This document shows, piece after piece, positions 32,665 to 41,515 of a stretch of 64,000 nucleotides of DNA. The stretch is taken from the NCBI GenBank assembly GCA_021772075.1, contig JAETNQ010000009.1, positions 18,124 through 82,123 of the forward strand. The letters are read 5' to 3'. The notes under the pieces were generated by a model. The model had not been told where the DNA came from. It ran no database searches and worked only from the letters and a program-made list of their open reading frames with translations. The DNA comes from Lachnospiraceae bacterium. GTDB taxonomy: Bacteria; Bacillota; Clostridia; Lachnospirales; Lachnospiraceae. Positions within the stretch are counted from its first letter, which is position 1. Each line of letters starts with the position of its first letter. Position numbers and translations under genes: made by a program.

Positions 32665-35085
32665 TTACAACTTTTTCAGTTTTGCAAAAGCCGCATACAT
32701 GATCTTCTGGCCTGCGCCGTCGAATACGACCGTCACCTGGTAATCCCGGGGGCCTTTTTCCAGTTTCATTACCGTGCCTTCCCCGTATTTGATATGCCTC
32801 ACCCTGTCGCCTACGCCATAATCAACGGTTCCTGTTTCCGGCGCTCCCTTTGACAGCCCGTTTAACGACTTTAAGCTCCCTGCGCCGCCTCCTGCAATAA
32901 AAGGCCGGTTCTCCGCAGGAGTCCTTCTCGGCACCGCTGCCGCCCTTGGCTTCGGTTTGGAAGAATCCGCCGGCTTTTTATAGAATACCTTTTGATAGGA
33001 ATCCGCCCTGCCCTCCAGGGAAGTCCCGCCATCGGAAAAAGGGCTGCCGCCATATCTGCGGTCCGTCTGCTCCATCCCAAAAGGCTTTGCTCTGAACCGC
33101 TGCTTTTCTTCGGAATCCTCCTCATAATCCTCAAGCTTCCATTTCTTCAGGGAAGGAACTCTCTGATCCAGCAGTTTGGCCGGTATTTCCTCCACAAAAC
33201 GGCTGACCGCATTATACTGTGTCTCTCCCCTGACCATCCTCTGCCTTGCACAGGTCAGCGTCAAATCCTCTTTCGCCCTCGTGATCCCCACATAAGCCAG
33301 ACGCCGCTCTTCTTCTATGTCTTCTTCATTATCCGAAGTAATTGCCATATAGCCGGGGAATACGCCGTCTTCCATACCCGCCAGATACACATAGGGAAAT
33401 TCCAGCCCTTTCGCGCTATGCAGCGTCATAAGCAATACCCGGCTGCTCTCCCCTTCGATCCGGTCGATATCCGCCACCAAAGCGACCTCTTCCAAAAACT
33501 CGCTTAATCCGGCCTCTTCATGGGTTTCCTCATAAGCTACGACTTTACTGATCAACTCGTCGATGTTGTGGATTCTGTCTTCCGCATCCTCCTCGCCCGA
33601 AGCCTCCAGTTCCTTCACATACCCTGTCGTCTCAATGATATCTTTGATCAGCCCTTCCAGGCCATAATATTCCAGCTTGCTTCGGAACCCTTGGATCATC
33701 GTTACGAAATGAGACAGTTTTGCCGCGCTCCTGCCGATGGCCATGATCTGGTCCGCTTCCCTTAATGCATCATAAAAGCTGATATTGCGCTCATCCGCAT
33801 ATTCCTGCACACGGGTGATCGTCGTCGCCCCGATTCCCCTTTTCGGTATATTGATAATACGTTTTACAGCCACATCATCCCTGCCGTTATCCACTGTTTT
33901 CAAATAAGCAAGGATATCCTTGATTTCCCTCCGGGCATAAAAATTCGTTCCGCCCACCACGTCATAAGGAATTCCTTCGAGGATAAACCGCTCCTCCAGC
34001 ATACGGGCCTGGGCGTTCGTCCGGTAAAGAACCGCAAAATCGCCATAATCGGCAACTCCCCGCCTCTTTTTGCCCCCCACATCGCCCGCTATAAATTCCG
34101 CTTCCTCATAAGCCGTATCGAACTGCCGGAAATGCACCTTGCTTCCTTCTCCTTTATCCGTCCACAATGCCTTGTCCTTGCGCCCTGTGTTATTCTTTAT
34201 CACCGCATTCGCCGCGTCCAGCACATTCTGGGTGGAACGGTAATTCTGCTCCAGCTTGATGACCGTCGCCTCCGGGTACACCTTTTCAAAATCAAGGATA
34301 TTCCTGATATTTGCTCCCCGGAATTTGTAGATTGACTGGTCGTCGTCCCCTACTACGCAAAGATTCCTGTACTTATCCGCCAGCAGACGAATCAATTCAA
34401 ACTGCGCTGTATTCGTATCCTGGTATTCGTCTACCATCACATAACGGAACCTGTCCTGGTAACCGGCCAATACCTCCGGGCAGATTTTAAACAGTTCTAC
34501 TGTTTTCACGATCAGATCGTCAAAATCCAGCGCATTGCTTTTTCTAAGCGTCTCCTGATATTCCACATAAGCCCTGGCAATCCTTTCCCCACGGAAATCC
34601 CCCATCGCCTGGAGCAGATAATCCTGAGGGGAAACCAGCTCATCCTTCGCTGAAGATATGGCGCTCAGGATCGCCCTTTCCTTTATCATCTTCGTATCGA
34701 TCTGCAGACGCTTGCACACATCCTTCATCACCGTTTTCTGGTCGTCCGTATCGTATATGGTAAAATTATTGTCAAATCCGATTCGGTCTATGTATCTGCG
34801 GAGGATTCTCACGCAGGCCGCATGGAAAGTGGACACCCACACCTGGTTCGCCCCATGGCCGATAATGGAGTCCACGCGTTCCCTCATTTCCCCGGCCGCT
34901 TTATTGGTAAAAGTGATCGCCATAATATGATAGGGACTCACGCCTATCTCATCGATCAGATAGGCAATCCGATGCGTCAAAACTCTGGTCTTTCCGCTGC
35001 CGGCTCCCGCTAAAAGCAGCACCGGCCCGTCCACGGTAAAAACGCCCCGTTTCTGTTGCTCGTTCAATGTATCGTAAATGCTCAT
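32665..35085 (-). CDS. pcrA: ATP-dependent DNA helicase PcrA/UvrD
   Basis: An 806-residue superfamily 1A helicase with motifs in order: Q-motif region LNEQQ, Walker A LLAGAGSGKTRVLTHR, Ia AITFTNKAAGEMRER, II VDEYQDTN, III VVGDDDQSIYKFRGA, IV KLEQNYRST, V TLHSAKGLEFPYVYL and VI RLAYVGITRAKEDL. A Tudor-like C-terminal domain (VGDRVRHIKYGEGTVMKLE) binds RNA polymerase in PcrA. It unwinds DNA in repair and removes stalled complexes. The start lies 13 bases after the SPFH gene stop. Confidence 0.95.
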   Translation of the reverse strand: MSIYDTLNEQQKRGVFTVDGPVLLLAGAGSGKTRVLTHRIAYLIDEIGVSPYHIMAITFTNKAAGEMRERVDSIIGHGANQVWVSTFHAACVRILRRYIDRIGFDNNFTIYDTDDQKTVMKDVCKRLQIDTKMIKERAILSAISSAKDELVSPQDYLLQAMGDFRGERIARAYVEYQETLRKSNALDFDDLIVKTVELFKICPEVLAGYQDRFRYVMVDEYQDTNTAQFELIRLLADKYRNLCVVGDDDQSIYKFRGANIRNILDFEKVYPEATVIKLEQNYRSTQNVLDAANAVIKNNTGRKDKALWTDKGEGSKVHFRQFDTAYEEAEFIAGDVGGKKRRGVADYGDFAVLYRTNAQARMLEERFILEGIPYDVVGGTNFYARREIKDILAYLKTVDNGRDDVAVKRIINIPKRGIGATTITRVQEYADERNISFYDALREADQIMAIGRSAAKLSHFVTMIQGFRSKLEYYGLEGLIKDIIETTGYVKELEASGEEDAEDRIHNIDELISKVVAYEETHEEAGLSEFLEEVALVADIDRIEGESSRVLLMTLHSAKGLEFPYVYLAGMEDGVFPGYMAITSDNEEDIEEERRLAYVGITRAKEDLTLTCARQRMVRGETQYNAVSRFVEEIPAKLLDQRVPSLKKWKLEDYEEDSEEKQRFRAKPFGMEQTDRRYGGSPFSDGGTSLEGRADSYQKVFYKKPADSSKPKPRAAAVPRRTPAENRPFIAGGGAGSLKSLNGLSKGAPETGTVDYGVGDRVRHIKYGEGTVMKLEKGPRDYQVTVVFDGAGQKIMYAAFAKLKKL

Positions 35086-35097
35086 AATGGTGGTCTC

Positions 35098-36390
35098 CTA
35101 CCTGATGTCGCCGTCATTAAAAGGATCCCCGCATTCGGGGCAGAACTTCGGCGGATTTTTCGGGTCTTCCGGCTCCCAGCCGCATTTATCGCACCGGTAA
35201 AGCGCTTCCCCCGCCGGTTTTTTCTGTCCGCATTCGCTGCAGAATTTTCCTTTGTTTACCTGTCCGCAGCTGCATACCCAGCCTGCTGCCTTTCCCTGTC
35301 CTGCCGGATTCCCCGCCGCCGAACCCTGTTGTTGCCCTGCCATGACACCCTGCTGCATCTGCGCCGCCCCTGCCGTCTGCTGCTGTCCCATGGCAAACAG
35401 GGCGTTGGCATTCATTCCGCCCGCCGTATTCGCCATATTCATGCCTGCAAACGCCATCATCGGGCCGGCGCTTGTGTTGGATGCCGCCGCCCTCATCGCA
35501 TCCGCCTGGGCATTGACAAGGGTAGCCGCCGCCATATTGGGATTCCTGTATACCGCAGTCCGCTGCAGTTCTTTGATCATCGCCTCATCTTCTTCCGGTG
35601 CTTTCACCGAATTCATCCCAAAAGAAACGATAGAAATGCCGCGCAGCCCCGACCACTTAGCGGACAACTCTTCATTTAATATTTCCACTAGTTCCGTCGT
35701 ATGTTTCGGAATAGAACTGTAACGGACGCCCAATTCGGAAATTCTCGCGAACGCCGGCTGAAGCGCCGTCAGCAGTTCCGTTTTCAGCTGGCTGTCTATC
35801 TCGCTCTTCATAAAATCCCCGGAAATATTCCCGCATACATTCTTATAAAACAGAAGAGGATCCGTAATCTTATAAGAATACTGCCCGTTACAGCGCAGGG
35901 TAATATCGATGTCCAGGCCGATGTTCGCATCCACGACACGGAAAGGCACCGGACTTGCCGTTCCGTATTTATTCCCCATAATCTCTTTCGTATTGAAGAA
36001 ATAAATCCTCTGGTCCTTCGCCGTATCCCCGCCAAAAGTAAAACGCTTTCCGATCGTCTCAAAAGTATCCGCCAGGCTCTCCCCGAAACTTCCATAAAAC
36101 AGGCTCGGCTCCGAAGAAGTATCGTACACAAACTCTCCCGCTTCCGCGCAGAATTCCACGACCTTCCCCTGGTCCACGATAATCATGCACTGTCCCTCAT
36201 TCACAGCCACCACGGAACCGTTCGTAATTATATTGTCGTCGCCCTTTGTATTGCTTCCTCTGCCGCTGACGCGTTTTCTGCCTTTCGATGCCAGCACCTC
36301 ATTGTCCAGCGCATCACAATAAAAATACTCCTTCCACTGATCCGCAGCTACCGAACCCACCGCGCCTTTTATTGCTTTTATCAATCCCAT
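35098..36390 (-). CDS. SPFH-domain protein with C-terminal zinc ribbons (YdjI-like)
   Basis: A 430-residue protein. Residues ~1-290 form an SPFH/band-7-like domain (MGLIKAIKGAVGSVAADQWKEYFYCD, VVEFCAEAGEFVYDTSSEPS, LRCNGQYSYKITDPLLFYKNV). An Ala/Met/Gln-rich linker (~300-370) follows, then two zinc ribbons (CSCGQVNKGKFCSECG and CDKCGWEPEDPKNPPKFCPECG). It resembles Bacillus YdjI, which acts in membrane stress responses with PspA/LiaH-type proteins. No PspA homologue is adjacent; pcrA follows. Confidence 0.85.
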   Translation of the reverse strand: MGLIKAIKGAVGSVAADQWKEYFYCDALDNEVLASKGRKRVSGRGSNTKGDDNIITNGSVVAVNEGQCMIIVDQGKVVEFCAEAGEFVYDTSSEPSLFYGSFGESLADTFETIGKRFTFGGDTAKDQRIYFFNTKEIMGNKYGTASPVPFRVVDANIGLDIDITLRCNGQYSYKITDPLLFYKNVCGNISGDFMKSEIDSQLKTELLTALQPAFARISELGVRYSSIPKHTTELVEILNEELSAKWSGLRGISIVSFGMNSVKAPEEDEAMIKELQRTAVYRNPNMAAATLVNAQADAMRAAASNTSAGPMMAFAGMNMANTAGGMNANALFAMGQQQTAGAAQMQQGVMAGQQQGSAAGNPAGQGKAAGWVCSCGQVNKGKFCSECGQKKPAGEALYRCDKCGWEPEDPKNPPKFCPECGDPFNDGDIR

Positions 36391-36522
36391 GCCCGTTCTT
36401 CCTCCATATGCATCCTATTTTTATTGAACATTATAACTGATTTCGGAATTGAGCGCAACCGTACAGGCACCTTTGCTGTTCGCTCCTTATATAATAAAAC
36501 ATCAATCATTTATGGAGGGATT

Positions 36523-37572
36523 ATGGAAAAAACAATGAAAAAGAACTCTCGTCTTTTGTTACGCAGGATCGCCGCTCTCGGCCTGTGCCTTATGTTAGCT
36601 GGATGCACGTTGGCCGGATGCGGCAAACCGGCCGGGGAAAGCTCTGCCGGAACCGGAGGAAAACTCACCCCCATTACATTAAACGAGGTAGCGCATTCTA
36701 TTTTTTACGCCCCTATGTATGTGGCCATCGAAGAAGGGTATTTTGCCGAAGAAGGCATTGAACTCACCCTGGTTACCGGCTTTGGGGCGGATAAAACAAT
36801 GACTGCCGTTCTTTCCGGCGAAGCCGACATCGGTTTTATGGGGAGTGAAAGCACGATCTACACCTATCTGGGCGGCGCCCAGGATTATGTCGTCAACTTC
36901 GCGCAGCTCACCCAGCGCGCCGGCAACTTTCTCGTATCAAGGGAACCGATCGACCAGTTTTCATGGGATATGATAAAAGGAAGCGATGTGCTTGGGGGGA
37001 GGGCCGGCGGCATGCCCCAAATGGTATTCGAATATATCTTAAAAAAGAATAATATCGACCCGAAAGCCGACCTGAACATCGACCAGAGCATTGATTTCGG
37101 TTCCACCGCTGCGGCATTCTCCGGCGGGCAAGGCGATTTCACCGTCGAATTCGAGCCGCATGCGACCTCTCTCGAAGCCAAGGGGGACGGCTATGTGGTG
37201 GCATCCCTTGGCGAAGATTCCGGCTATGTCCCTTATACCGCATTCAGCGCAAAGAAAAGCTTTATTGAGGCTAATCCCGGCATCATCCAGTCCTTTACCA
37301 ACGCGCTGCAAAAGGGAATGGATTATGTGCAAAGCCATTCCCCCGAGGAAATCGCCAAAGCCATAGCGCCCCAATTCAAAGAAACCGACACCGAAACGAT
37401 CACCGCCATCGTAACCAGATACTATGAACAGGATACTTGGAAAGATAATCTTATTTTTGAGGAAGACGCCTTTACCTTGCTGCAGAACATCCTTGACGAA
37501 GCAGGGGAGCTGTCCGAACGCGTTCCCTACGAAACCCTGGTAACGACACAATTCGCCGAAGCAGCCAAGTAA
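36523..37572 (+). CDS. ABC transporter substrate-binding lipoprotein (NMT1/SsuA/ThiY type)
   Basis: A 349-residue lipoprotein: basic start (MEKTMKKNSRLLLRR), hydrophobic segment and lipobox LMLAGC, then the periplasmic-binding fold of the NMT1/THI5 group (ITLNEVAHSIFYAPMYVAIEEGYFAEEGIELTLVTGFGADK, LSGEADIGFMGSES). Relatives bind pyrimidine thiamine precursors, sulfonates or nitrate; the ligand is not decided. No permease or ATPase gene is adjacent, so it is an orphan or uses a distant transporter. The open frame extends 800 bases upstream antisense to the SPFH gene, but ATG 36523 behind TGGAGGG is clearly the start. Confidence 0.85.
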   Translation: MEKTMKKNSRLLLRRIAALGLCLMLAGCTLAGCGKPAGESSAGTGGKLTPITLNEVAHSIFYAPMYVAIEEGYFAEEGIELTLVTGFGADKTMTAVLSGEADIGFMGSESTIYTYLGGAQDYVVNFAQLTQRAGNFLVSREPIDQFSWDMIKGSDVLGGRAGGMPQMVFEYILKKNNIDPKADLNIDQSIDFGSTAAAFSGGQGDFTVEFEPHATSLEAKGDGYVVASLGEDSGYVPYTAFSAKKSFIEANPGIIQSFTNALQKGMDYVQSHSPEEIAKAIAPQFKETDTETITAIVTRYYEQDTWKDNLIFEEDAFTLLQNILDEAGELSERVPYETLVTTQFAEAAK

Positions 37573-37623
37573 ATACCCCCTGCAAACAACAGGCCTTCCA
37601 TAGGAAGCGACGTTGCCTGCGGG

Positions 37624-37670
37624 CAAAAAAACAACAGGAAGGAAGCGCCGGCTTCCTTCCTGTTGTTTTT
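37624..37670. terminator. Strong bidirectional terminator
   Basis: A 17-base perfect stem (AACAACAGGAAGGAAGC and its complement) around GCCG, with T-runs on the plus strand and on the minus strand (TTTTTTGCCC). It separates the convergent binding-protein and sigma-factor operons. Confidence 0.85.
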
Positions 37671-37700
37671 CCGCCCTATCCGCCGCAAGTTGTTATTCCA

Positions 37701-38051
37701 TCAAAACCTGATACATCCGCTCTCATATACATAGGCGCACTGAAGGCAGAAATCCGCCACCGCCATCGCCATAGAAAAAAAGGTAATAAAAATTGTCAAA
37801 AGAATCGCCGTCTTGTCATAAACAAACTGTACCTGGCATCCTTCCCCCATCATTTTCGATGCCTTGTAATTTCCCGCCAGCACTTCTATTCCAAGAAAGA
37901 TCAGAATGCAGGGCCAAAACCGGAAAATCACTTCATAATCCAGCCACGGCACAAATATGTGTACCAGGAACAATGTTCCAAACACCAACAACATACAGCC
38001 GAAAGTCAATGTACCTACTCTACGAATCCTTACGCTCTGCTTCTGCTCCAT
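37701..38051 (-). CDS. Small membrane protein (DUF5668/LiaF-like)
   Basis: 116 residues with three hydrophobic segments: GTLTFGCMLLVFGTLFLVHIF, VIFRFWPCILIFLGIEVLAGN and AILLTIFITFFSMAMAVADF. The pattern RRVGTLTFGCMLLVFG ... FWPCILIFLGIEVL matches the two-helix hairpin seen in LiaI/LiaF-like and DUF5668 membrane proteins linked to envelope stress. Its start overlaps the upstream gene by 32 bases. It is the last gene of the ECF sigma operon. Confidence 0.75.
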   Translation of the reverse strand: MEQKQSVRIRRVGTLTFGCMLLVFGTLFLVHIFVPWLDYEVIFRFWPCILIFLGIEVLAGNYKASKMMGEGCQVQFVYDKTAILLTIFITFFSMAMAVADFCLQCAYVYESGCIRF

Positions 38052-38679
38052 ATATTTTCCTTTCCGCCTCTGCTACCGGCATAAAACCAGCCCCCGTCTC
38101 CCTTGCATTGTTTCCGGAACTATTTTCTTTCCCCACATCATCGGCATCAATATCAATAATCACTTCTTCCATCTCTTCCTTTTTCCCTTTGATCATATGA
38201 ATGCCGCCGATGATAATCGCTATTCCTACCAATATCCTTGGCGCGGTATTCTCAAACCGGCTGATCATATCAAACAGGAAATTCGGTATCCACGGCATCA
38301 ATGCCGCTTTCCATCCGTTCCACAACAGCAGGATCCCCACTGCGATCATCAAAATGGCAGCCGCTTTCCTATATTTTTCTTTCTCCGCCCTCATGTCAAA
38401 GACTTCATCCAGCCGGAACAAGAACTCATCCTCCACTGCCAGAAATTCCGCGTCCTCCAGCCCTGCCAGATTGTGTACATGGAAAAAACTATAGAACCAC
38501 AATACGACATCGATCAGCATCACCGATCCCACGTTCAAAAATATACTGACCGCTATTACTGCAAAAAACAATCCCATCAGGCTGACTCCCATCTTCATAA
38601 ATCCCAGATACATTTCTCCCGCTCCGGGCATTAAAGAAAAACAAAATGTTAAAAATCCGCTCTTCTTTCTTCTACTCAT
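38020..38679 (-). CDS. Multi-span membrane protein of the ECF sigma operon
   Basis: About 219 residues from ATG 38679 (MSRRKKSGFLTFCFSLMPGAGEMYLGFMKMGVSLMGLFFAVIA), a TM2-like opening with the GAGEMYLG motif. Another membrane segment and an acidic linker (VEDEFLFRLDEVFDMRAEKEKYRK) follow, then two more spans (AAILMIAVGILLLWNGW, ILVGIAIIIGGIHMI) and an acidic tail. The function is unknown; it is conserved with this type of sigma/anti-sigma operon in Lachnospiraceae. The start overlaps the anti-sigma gene by eight bases. Confidence 0.75.
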   Translation of the reverse strand: MSRRKKSGFLTFCFSLMPGAGEMYLGFMKMGVSLMGLFFAVIAVSIFLNVGSVMLIDVVLWFYSFFHVHNLAGLEDAEFLAVEDEFLFRLDEVFDMRAEKEKYRKAAAILMIAVGILLLWNGWKAALMPWIPNFLFDMISRFENTAPRILVGIAIIIGGIHMIKGKKEEMEEVIIDIDADDVGKENSSGNNARETGAGFMPVAEAERKIYGAEAERKDS

Positions 38680-39172
38680 AATCCTTTTCCTCCATTCCGA
38701 ACCAATTTGAAAAACCACCGGATCTTCGATCCGTCCCCGCAGGGAATTCCCATCCCAACCGCTCTTCCAGGAATTCCCCCAGCCTCGCGCCAACGCCTTC
38801 TTCTCCGGCAATCGCCCTCTCTTGCTCCTTGCGGTATCTTTCCGTATCTTCTTCTATCCGCTTTTCTATTCTGCTGCCTTCCATCATGCCTCCTCCGCTG
38901 AAATCCACCGGCATCTCCATCAGGCAGAACATCGCCGCGGCGGCCGCTGCCACGATCTTAAAACTGTCGGCAAAGAACCTCCGTTTTGCCGCCCGCACCA
39001 GTTCCTCCTTAGACGCCTTCCTTATCTTGCCAGCATCGTCCGGCCGCCGGCCTGCCTCTTTCATAATCAACTCCTTTAAATATACAGGAGGCGCAATCAT
39101 TCCGCTGTTTTCCACTTCAGCAATCAGGGCTTCCAGCTCCCTGTCATCCATATATCCGTTTCCATTCTTCAT
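38672..39172 (-). CDS. Putative anti-sigma factor, single-span
   Basis: 166 residues: a cytoplasmic helical N-terminus (DDRELEALIAEVENSGMIAPPVYLKELIMKEA) typical of anti-sigma regions in these operons, one hydrophobic segment (FKIVAAAAAAMFCLMEM) and an extracytoplasmic charged part. It overlaps the ECF sigma gene by four bases (ATGA), the classical arrangement for a membrane anti-sigma factor. It should hold the sigma factor inactive until an envelope signal arrives; no signal is identifiable. Confidence 0.75.
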   Translation of the reverse strand: MKNGNGYMDDRELEALIAEVENSGMIAPPVYLKELIMKEAGRRPDDAGKIRKASKEELVRAAKRRFFADSFKIVAAAAAAMFCLMEMPVDFSGGGMMEGSRIEKRIEEDTERYRKEQERAIAGEEGVGARLGEFLEERLGWEFPAGTDRRSGGFSNWFGMEEKDYE

Positions 39173-39696
39173 GCGTTCCTCTCCTTTCCGTATATTTTCC
39201 GCAGCATATTTCTTGCCCTGTATATCTGCGTCTGTACTGTCTTAATGTTTTCATTCCTCTCTCTTGCGATCTCATCGGCTTTCTTTTCGTCGTAATAGAC
39301 GCTTTTAGCGATCTCATCATAGGGAGGCTTCAGTCTGCCGCAGTATTCCAGCAGCCTTTCCTTCACTTCCCGTTCCAGGCAGATTTCTTCCGGCGACCCC
39401 TTTTCTTCGCTTTGCTGCTCAAAAAAAAGATCCTCCGTCGGCGCCTCCCTCCTCCTTGCGCTTCTTAAATAATCGATGCTCTTATTGGTCGCTATCCTGC
39501 ACAGCCATGCTTTTTCGTTGTCCCCCTCAAAAGTATCCAGATTCTTATAAGCGGACAGGAATGCCTCCTGTGCCAGATCCTCCGCCGCAAAATAATCGCC
39601 GGTTACTTTATAGCATACAGAGAAAACAAGGTTCTGATAGGTATCGACCATCATGGAAAGCCGTTCTTCCTTATTTATTTTTAAAGTGCCGTTCAT
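39169..39696 (-). CDS. ECF-type RNA polymerase sigma factor
   Basis: 175 residues. Region 2 is MVDTYQNLVFSVCYKVTGDYFAAEDLAQEAFLSAYKNLDTFEGDNEKAWLCRIATNKSIDYLRS. Region 4 is CGRLKPPYDEIAKSVYYDEKKADEIARERNENIKTVQTQIYRARNMLRK. A charged linker (FFEQQSEEKGSPEEICLE) separates them. It is the first gene of a four-gene overlapping operon with its putative anti-sigma factor and two membrane proteins, and probably autoregulates. An envelope-stress role is inferred from the membrane partners. Confidence 0.9.
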   Translation of the reverse strand: MNGTLKINKEERLSMMVDTYQNLVFSVCYKVTGDYFAAEDLAQEAFLSAYKNLDTFEGDNEKAWLCRIATNKSIDYLRSARRREAPTEDLFFEQQSEEKGSPEEICLEREVKERLLEYCGRLKPPYDEIAKSVYYDEKKADEIARERNENIKTVQTQIYRARNMLRKIYGKERNA

Positions 39697-39850
39697 AGGA
39701 TGAATACTTTCCTCCCTCCTTTTCCCCTTCTTATCCTTTATAACGCATTCCTCTGCCTCTTATCTTCAATTTTTTTCAATTTTTTTAAATTTCCAATATC
39801 ATCCTGTTTCCTCATGCCTGTGCCATATTTCATCTGCATGGGGCTTCGCA

Positions 39851-39883
39851 TAAAAAGCAGGGAACTGCCGGCTGACAGCTCCC
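39851..39883 (-). terminator. Terminator of the DUF1836 gene
   Basis: Minus-strand stem GGGAGCTGTC / GGCAGTTCCC with an AGCC loop, followed by TGCTTTTTA. It lies 25-57 bases after the DUF1836 stop. Confidence 0.7.
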
Positions 39884-39907
39884 ATTTCTTTATTTCCTAT
39901 TCTACCC

Positions 39908-40549
39908 TTATTCCGGCTTATCGCCCTTGTTCTTTTTTCCTTCCTTATGCCCTTCGTCTGTCGCCGCGGAAAAACAATCCACCACTTTTTCGATAATCAG
40001 CTTCTTTATATAAACATCAAAGCTTAACATGCAAATAAAGGAAAACAACTGCAGAAGCCCTTTTTCCTCTTCCGGCGCATCCTCAAAAGTACCTTTGGAT
40101 TCCTGGAACTTGCGCACCACGTCTTCCTTCAGCATATCCACATGCTTTTCTTCCAAACCAAACACTTCCGAATAAACATCCCCAAGATCAAACCCATCCT
40201 TATGAAAAAAACGCTCTGTCAAGGGATTCAGCAGCGTCTGGATATCGTTGATCGTCAATATCCCCTTATAATAATAAATAAATATCAGCAAAAGCACATG
40301 TTCTCTGGAATACTTCTTTTTTACCGGGGGAGGAAGAAGGTTATTCTTCGCATAATTATTGATCATCGTCTTTGTCAGTATCTTATCTTCTCCCGGATAC
40401 CTGGCCGTATTTTTCAGCTGCTTCTCCATAAAAGTCGTTACCTGATCCATATACAGATCAATGTTAGGAACATCTTCCAATTTTATATGATGGATCCGGT
40501 CCAGACTTTCCAATATGCTGTTCAATAAATCTGCCTTGTCAATCGTCAT
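39908..40549 (-). CDS. DUF1836 protein
   Basis: 213 residues with the DUF1836 pattern: LTKTMINNYAKNNLLPPPVKKKYSREHVLLLIFIYYYKGILTINDIQTLLNPLTERFF. The N-terminal HTH/MerR-like character suggests a DNA-binding or regulatory role; no member is characterised to my knowledge. The tail is charged (DEGHKEGKKNKGDKPE). ATG 40549 begins the conserved part; the frame extends 16 codons further. Palindromic element copy B begins 69 bases upstream. Confidence 0.82.
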   Translation of the reverse strand: MTIDKADLLNSILESLDRIHHIKLEDVPNIDLYMDQVTTFMEKQLKNTARYPGEDKILTKTMINNYAKNNLLPPPVKKKYSREHVLLLIFIYYYKGILTINDIQTLLNPLTERFFHKDGFDLGDVYSEVFGLEEKHVDMLKEDVVRKFQESKGTFEDAPEEEKGLLQLFSFICMLSFDVYIKKLIIEKVVDCFSAATDEGHKEGKKNKGDKPE

Positions 40550-40617
40550 ACTATTTTCCCGCCTCCATATTCCATTATATAGTATTGAAAACCACATGAC
40601 AAGCTATATCTTCCACA

Positions 40618-41027
40618 GGGAAATCAATTTTGTCAAACCGGGGGCGGGCGGGAAGGAAGAGGGGCGGCAAAAGAAGGGCGGGAGGAAACGGCAGGGAAAG
40701 AACGGCGGGGGGAAAGGTTAGGAATGATTTCACCGTTGCCTCACGTAGGGAAATGAGATTTTCTTAATATTCCGTTCAGAAAACAGCAATTTGGTGACAC
40801 GGATGTCACCAAAAGCCCGCTATGAGCCCGGATGGCGAATCGCGGGCGGTTGCGTCCGGCTGATACTGCTTTACCCGGAATATTTAGAAAATCCATTTCC
40901 CGAAGCCGGCACGGTGAAACATTCCTAACCTTCCCCCCGCCGTTCTTCCCCTGCCGTTTCCTCCCGCCCTTCTTTTGCCGCCCCTCTTCCTTCCCGCCCG
41001 GCCCCGGCCTGACAAAATTGATTTCCC
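40618..41027. repeat. Long palindromic element, copy B (inverted, divergent arms)
   Basis: A 410-bp hairpin in the opposite orientation to copies A and C. It starts GGGAAATCAATTTTGTCA and ends with the complement. The purine-rich left arm (~40636-40735) pairs with the pyrimidine-rich right arm (~40915-41009), but its sequence differs from copies A and C. The core hairpin TTTGGTGACA-CGGA-TGTCACCAAA is at 40790-40813. Inner segments (TTCTTAATATTCCG; GGATGGCGAATCGCGG) match the reverse complement of copies A and C. It sits between divergent genes. Confidence 0.9.
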
Positions 41028-41118
41028 TTTATCTTTACTTTATAACTTTAATATGTTAAAATATACCCGCGTTTATCTGTAAAATTCCTATGCAAAAAGG
41101 TATTCGGAGGTTTTAACC

Positions 41119-41421
41119 ATGAATAAAAAAATAAGAACAAATGCGGTAGACCACTTATTTGACGCCATTCTCAGCCTCAAAGACAAAGAAGAATGCTATA
41201 TTTTTTTTGAAGACCTCTGCACGGTCAACGAATTATTATCCCTTTCCCAAAGATTTGAAGTTGCCGCCATGCTGCGCAACCGCAAAACTTATTTGGAAAT
41301 TGCCGATAAAACCGGAGCGTCCACTGCCACGATCAGCCGGGTGAACCGCTCTTTAAATTACGGAAACGACGGATATGAAATGGTATTCGGCCGGATGGAA
41401 AAGAAGGAATCCGGCGAATAG
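41119..41421 (+). CDS. YerC/YecD family TrpR-like protein
   Basis: 100 residues of the TrpR-related YerC/YecD family: DHLFDAILSLKDKEECYIFFEDLCTVNELLSLSQRFEVAAMLRNRKTYLEIADKTGASTATISRVNRSLNYGNDGYEMVF, a complete TrpR-type helix-turn-helix. Its role in clostridia is unknown. GGAGG precedes the start, with a TAAAAT-type -10 box about 60 bases upstream. It forms a single-gene unit ended by the terminator at 41453-41503. Confidence 0.88.
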   Translation: MNKKIRTNAVDHLFDAILSLKDKEECYIFFEDLCTVNELLSLSQRFEVAAMLRNRKTYLEIADKTGASTATISRVNRSLNYGNDGYEMVFGRMEKKESGE

Positions 41422-41452
41422 CTCTATTCTATTGCACAATATTCTATTGCAC

Positions 41453-41503
41453 AAAAAAACAGGAGCCTGCGCGTGAACATCTAACGCCCGGCTCCTGTTT
41501 TTT
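41453..41503. terminator. Bidirectional terminator between yerC and the bactofilin gene
   Basis: AACAGGAGCC pairs with GGCTCCTGTT across a 21-base loop, followed by six T residues on the plus strand and TTTTTTTG on the minus strand. Just upstream, TTCTATTGCACAA is directly repeated. Confidence 0.8.
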
Positions 41504-41515
41504 CGCCTTATTCCT

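Noticed and set aside
35701..36522. N-terminal extension of the binding-protein frame
   Set aside because: It is antisense to the SPFH gene. The real start has a ribosome site and begins a lipoprotein signal sequence.
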